Under the pieces are notes generated by a model that saw nothing but the letters and a program-made list of their open reading frames with translations, was not told the DNA's origin and did not search any database. The translations under genes and the position numbers were made by a program. Source: Clostridia bacterium (lineage in GTDB: Bacteria > Bacillota > Clostridia > Oscillospirales > Ruminococcaceae). From it: a DNA stretch of 5,206 nt. Shown here in pieces: positions 4,801 to 5,206 of the stretch (its first letter is position 1; every line of letters starts with the position of its first letter). The DNA is taken from positions 1-5,206 of the forward strand of contig QKDG01000104.1 in assembly GCA_003246805.1 (NCBI GenBank). The letters run 5' to 3'.

Positions 4801-5206
4801 TCAAATAATAATTTCGCCTTGCAAATAGCAGACAGCATTTCCGCCTATTTTTACTCTGTCGCCACAATCCTCACAATATAGAATGCCACCACGCTGTGAA
4901 AGCTGTTTTGCTACCATTTTAGTTTTGTTCAGCCTTTCACTCCAAAAGGGAATAAGCGTGCTATGTGCTGAGCCTGTTACAGGGTCTTCTATAATCCCTG
5001 CATTGGGGGCAAAAAATCTTGAAACAAAGTCGCATTTGTCGCCCTTTGCAGTAACAATAACTGCAAACGCAACAGATGAGGTTACAAGGCTCATTTTCTC
5101 TATATTGGGTTTAAGATTTAAAACATCACTTTCCTTATCCAGCAAAACAAGCAAATCCCGTGATAAATGCGCCTCAGCTATATGGCATCTCAAAGCAGGA
5201 ATAAGC
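4801..5206 (-). CDS. PhzF family isomerase-like protein, C-terminal 134 residues, cut by window edge
   Basis: The frame is open to the right edge, so the true start lies outside the window; a TTG at 5193 within it is an internal leucine codon. The visible C-terminal half matches the PhzF/diaminopimelate-epimerase-like fold: DLLVLLDKESDV (17-28 of the fragment), a VAFAVIVTA strand (45-53), RFFAPNAGIIEDPVTGSAH (63-81; the EDPVTGSAH motif is the family hallmark) and SQRGGILYCEDCGDRVKIGG (103-122). Named members include PhzF, the phenazine-pathway isomerase, but most homologues in Firmicutes have no assigned substrate and no phenazine genes are present, so no specific reaction is claimed. The catalytic glutamate of the N-terminal half is out of view. 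A GC-rich hairpin separates it from argDF, so it is probably a separate transcript. Confidence 0.88.
   Translation of the reverse strand, partial: LIPALRCHIAEAHLSRDLLVLLDKESDVLNLKPNIEKMSLVTSSVAFAVIVTAKGDKCDFVSRFFAPNAGIIEDPVTGSAHSTLIPFWSERLNKTKMVAKQLSQRGGILYCEDCGDRVKIGGNAVCYLQGEIII

Noticed and set aside
4801..5206. A phenazine biosynthesis locus
   Set aside because: Only a PhzF-family fragment is present, no other phz genes are visible, and the family is broad and mostly of unknown substrate.

Overview
This is a 5.2 kb piece of a low-GC bacterial chromosome. Every recognisable gene is on the minus strand, so transcription runs from high to low coordinates. The gene order yicC-remA-gmk-rpoZ-priA and the presence of a RemA (DUF370) protein point to a Firmicute. 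AT-rich spacers, GAGG-type ribosome binding sites and an omega subunit starting MLRPAV suggest a clostridial, perhaps Oscillospiraceae-like, organism. That placement is inference from gene order and protein style, not from a marker phylogeny.

Layout in the direction of transcription. (1) 5206-4801: the C-terminal part of a PhzF-family isomerase-like protein, cut by the window edge. (2) 4800-4618: a spacer with a GC-rich hairpin (probable phzF terminator), a weak candidate promoter, and a 10-bp inverted repeat whose TGAAT/ATTCA arms resemble ArgR/AhrC ARG boxes. (3) 4617-2525: argD and argF, 8 nt apart, with the argF Shine-Dalgarno overlapping the argD stop. They encode two steps of arginine biosynthesis and end in a strong hairpin terminator. 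(4) 2524-2203: a 322-nt spacer with that terminator, two further inverted repeats and a good extended -10 promoter facing yicC. (5) 2202-1: a tightly packed housekeeping operon of yicC (RNase), remA (DNA-binding regulator), gmk (guanylate kinase), rpoZ (RNA polymerase omega) and the start of priA (replication-restart helicase), with spacings from an 8-nt overlap to about 21 nt.

The most notable anomaly is rpoZ. A well-placed ATG with a good ribosome binding site opens the expected N-terminus MLRPAV, but that frame stops after 18 codons. The rest of omega (ESYYSLV...AKRARE...) continues in another frame, the same frame as gmk, with no start codon near its beginning. Against the 14-residue N-terminus of Bacillus and E. 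coli omega, about 13 nt appear to be missing. rpoZ is therefore annotated as a disrupted gene, either a real lesion or a sequence/assembly error.

Otherwise the window is ordinary core metabolism and information processing. I see no CRISPR, toxin-antitoxin, phage, transposase, RNA gene or evident new defence-like system. The items worth checking are the rpoZ break, the candidate arginine operator, and the palindromes in the two spacers.
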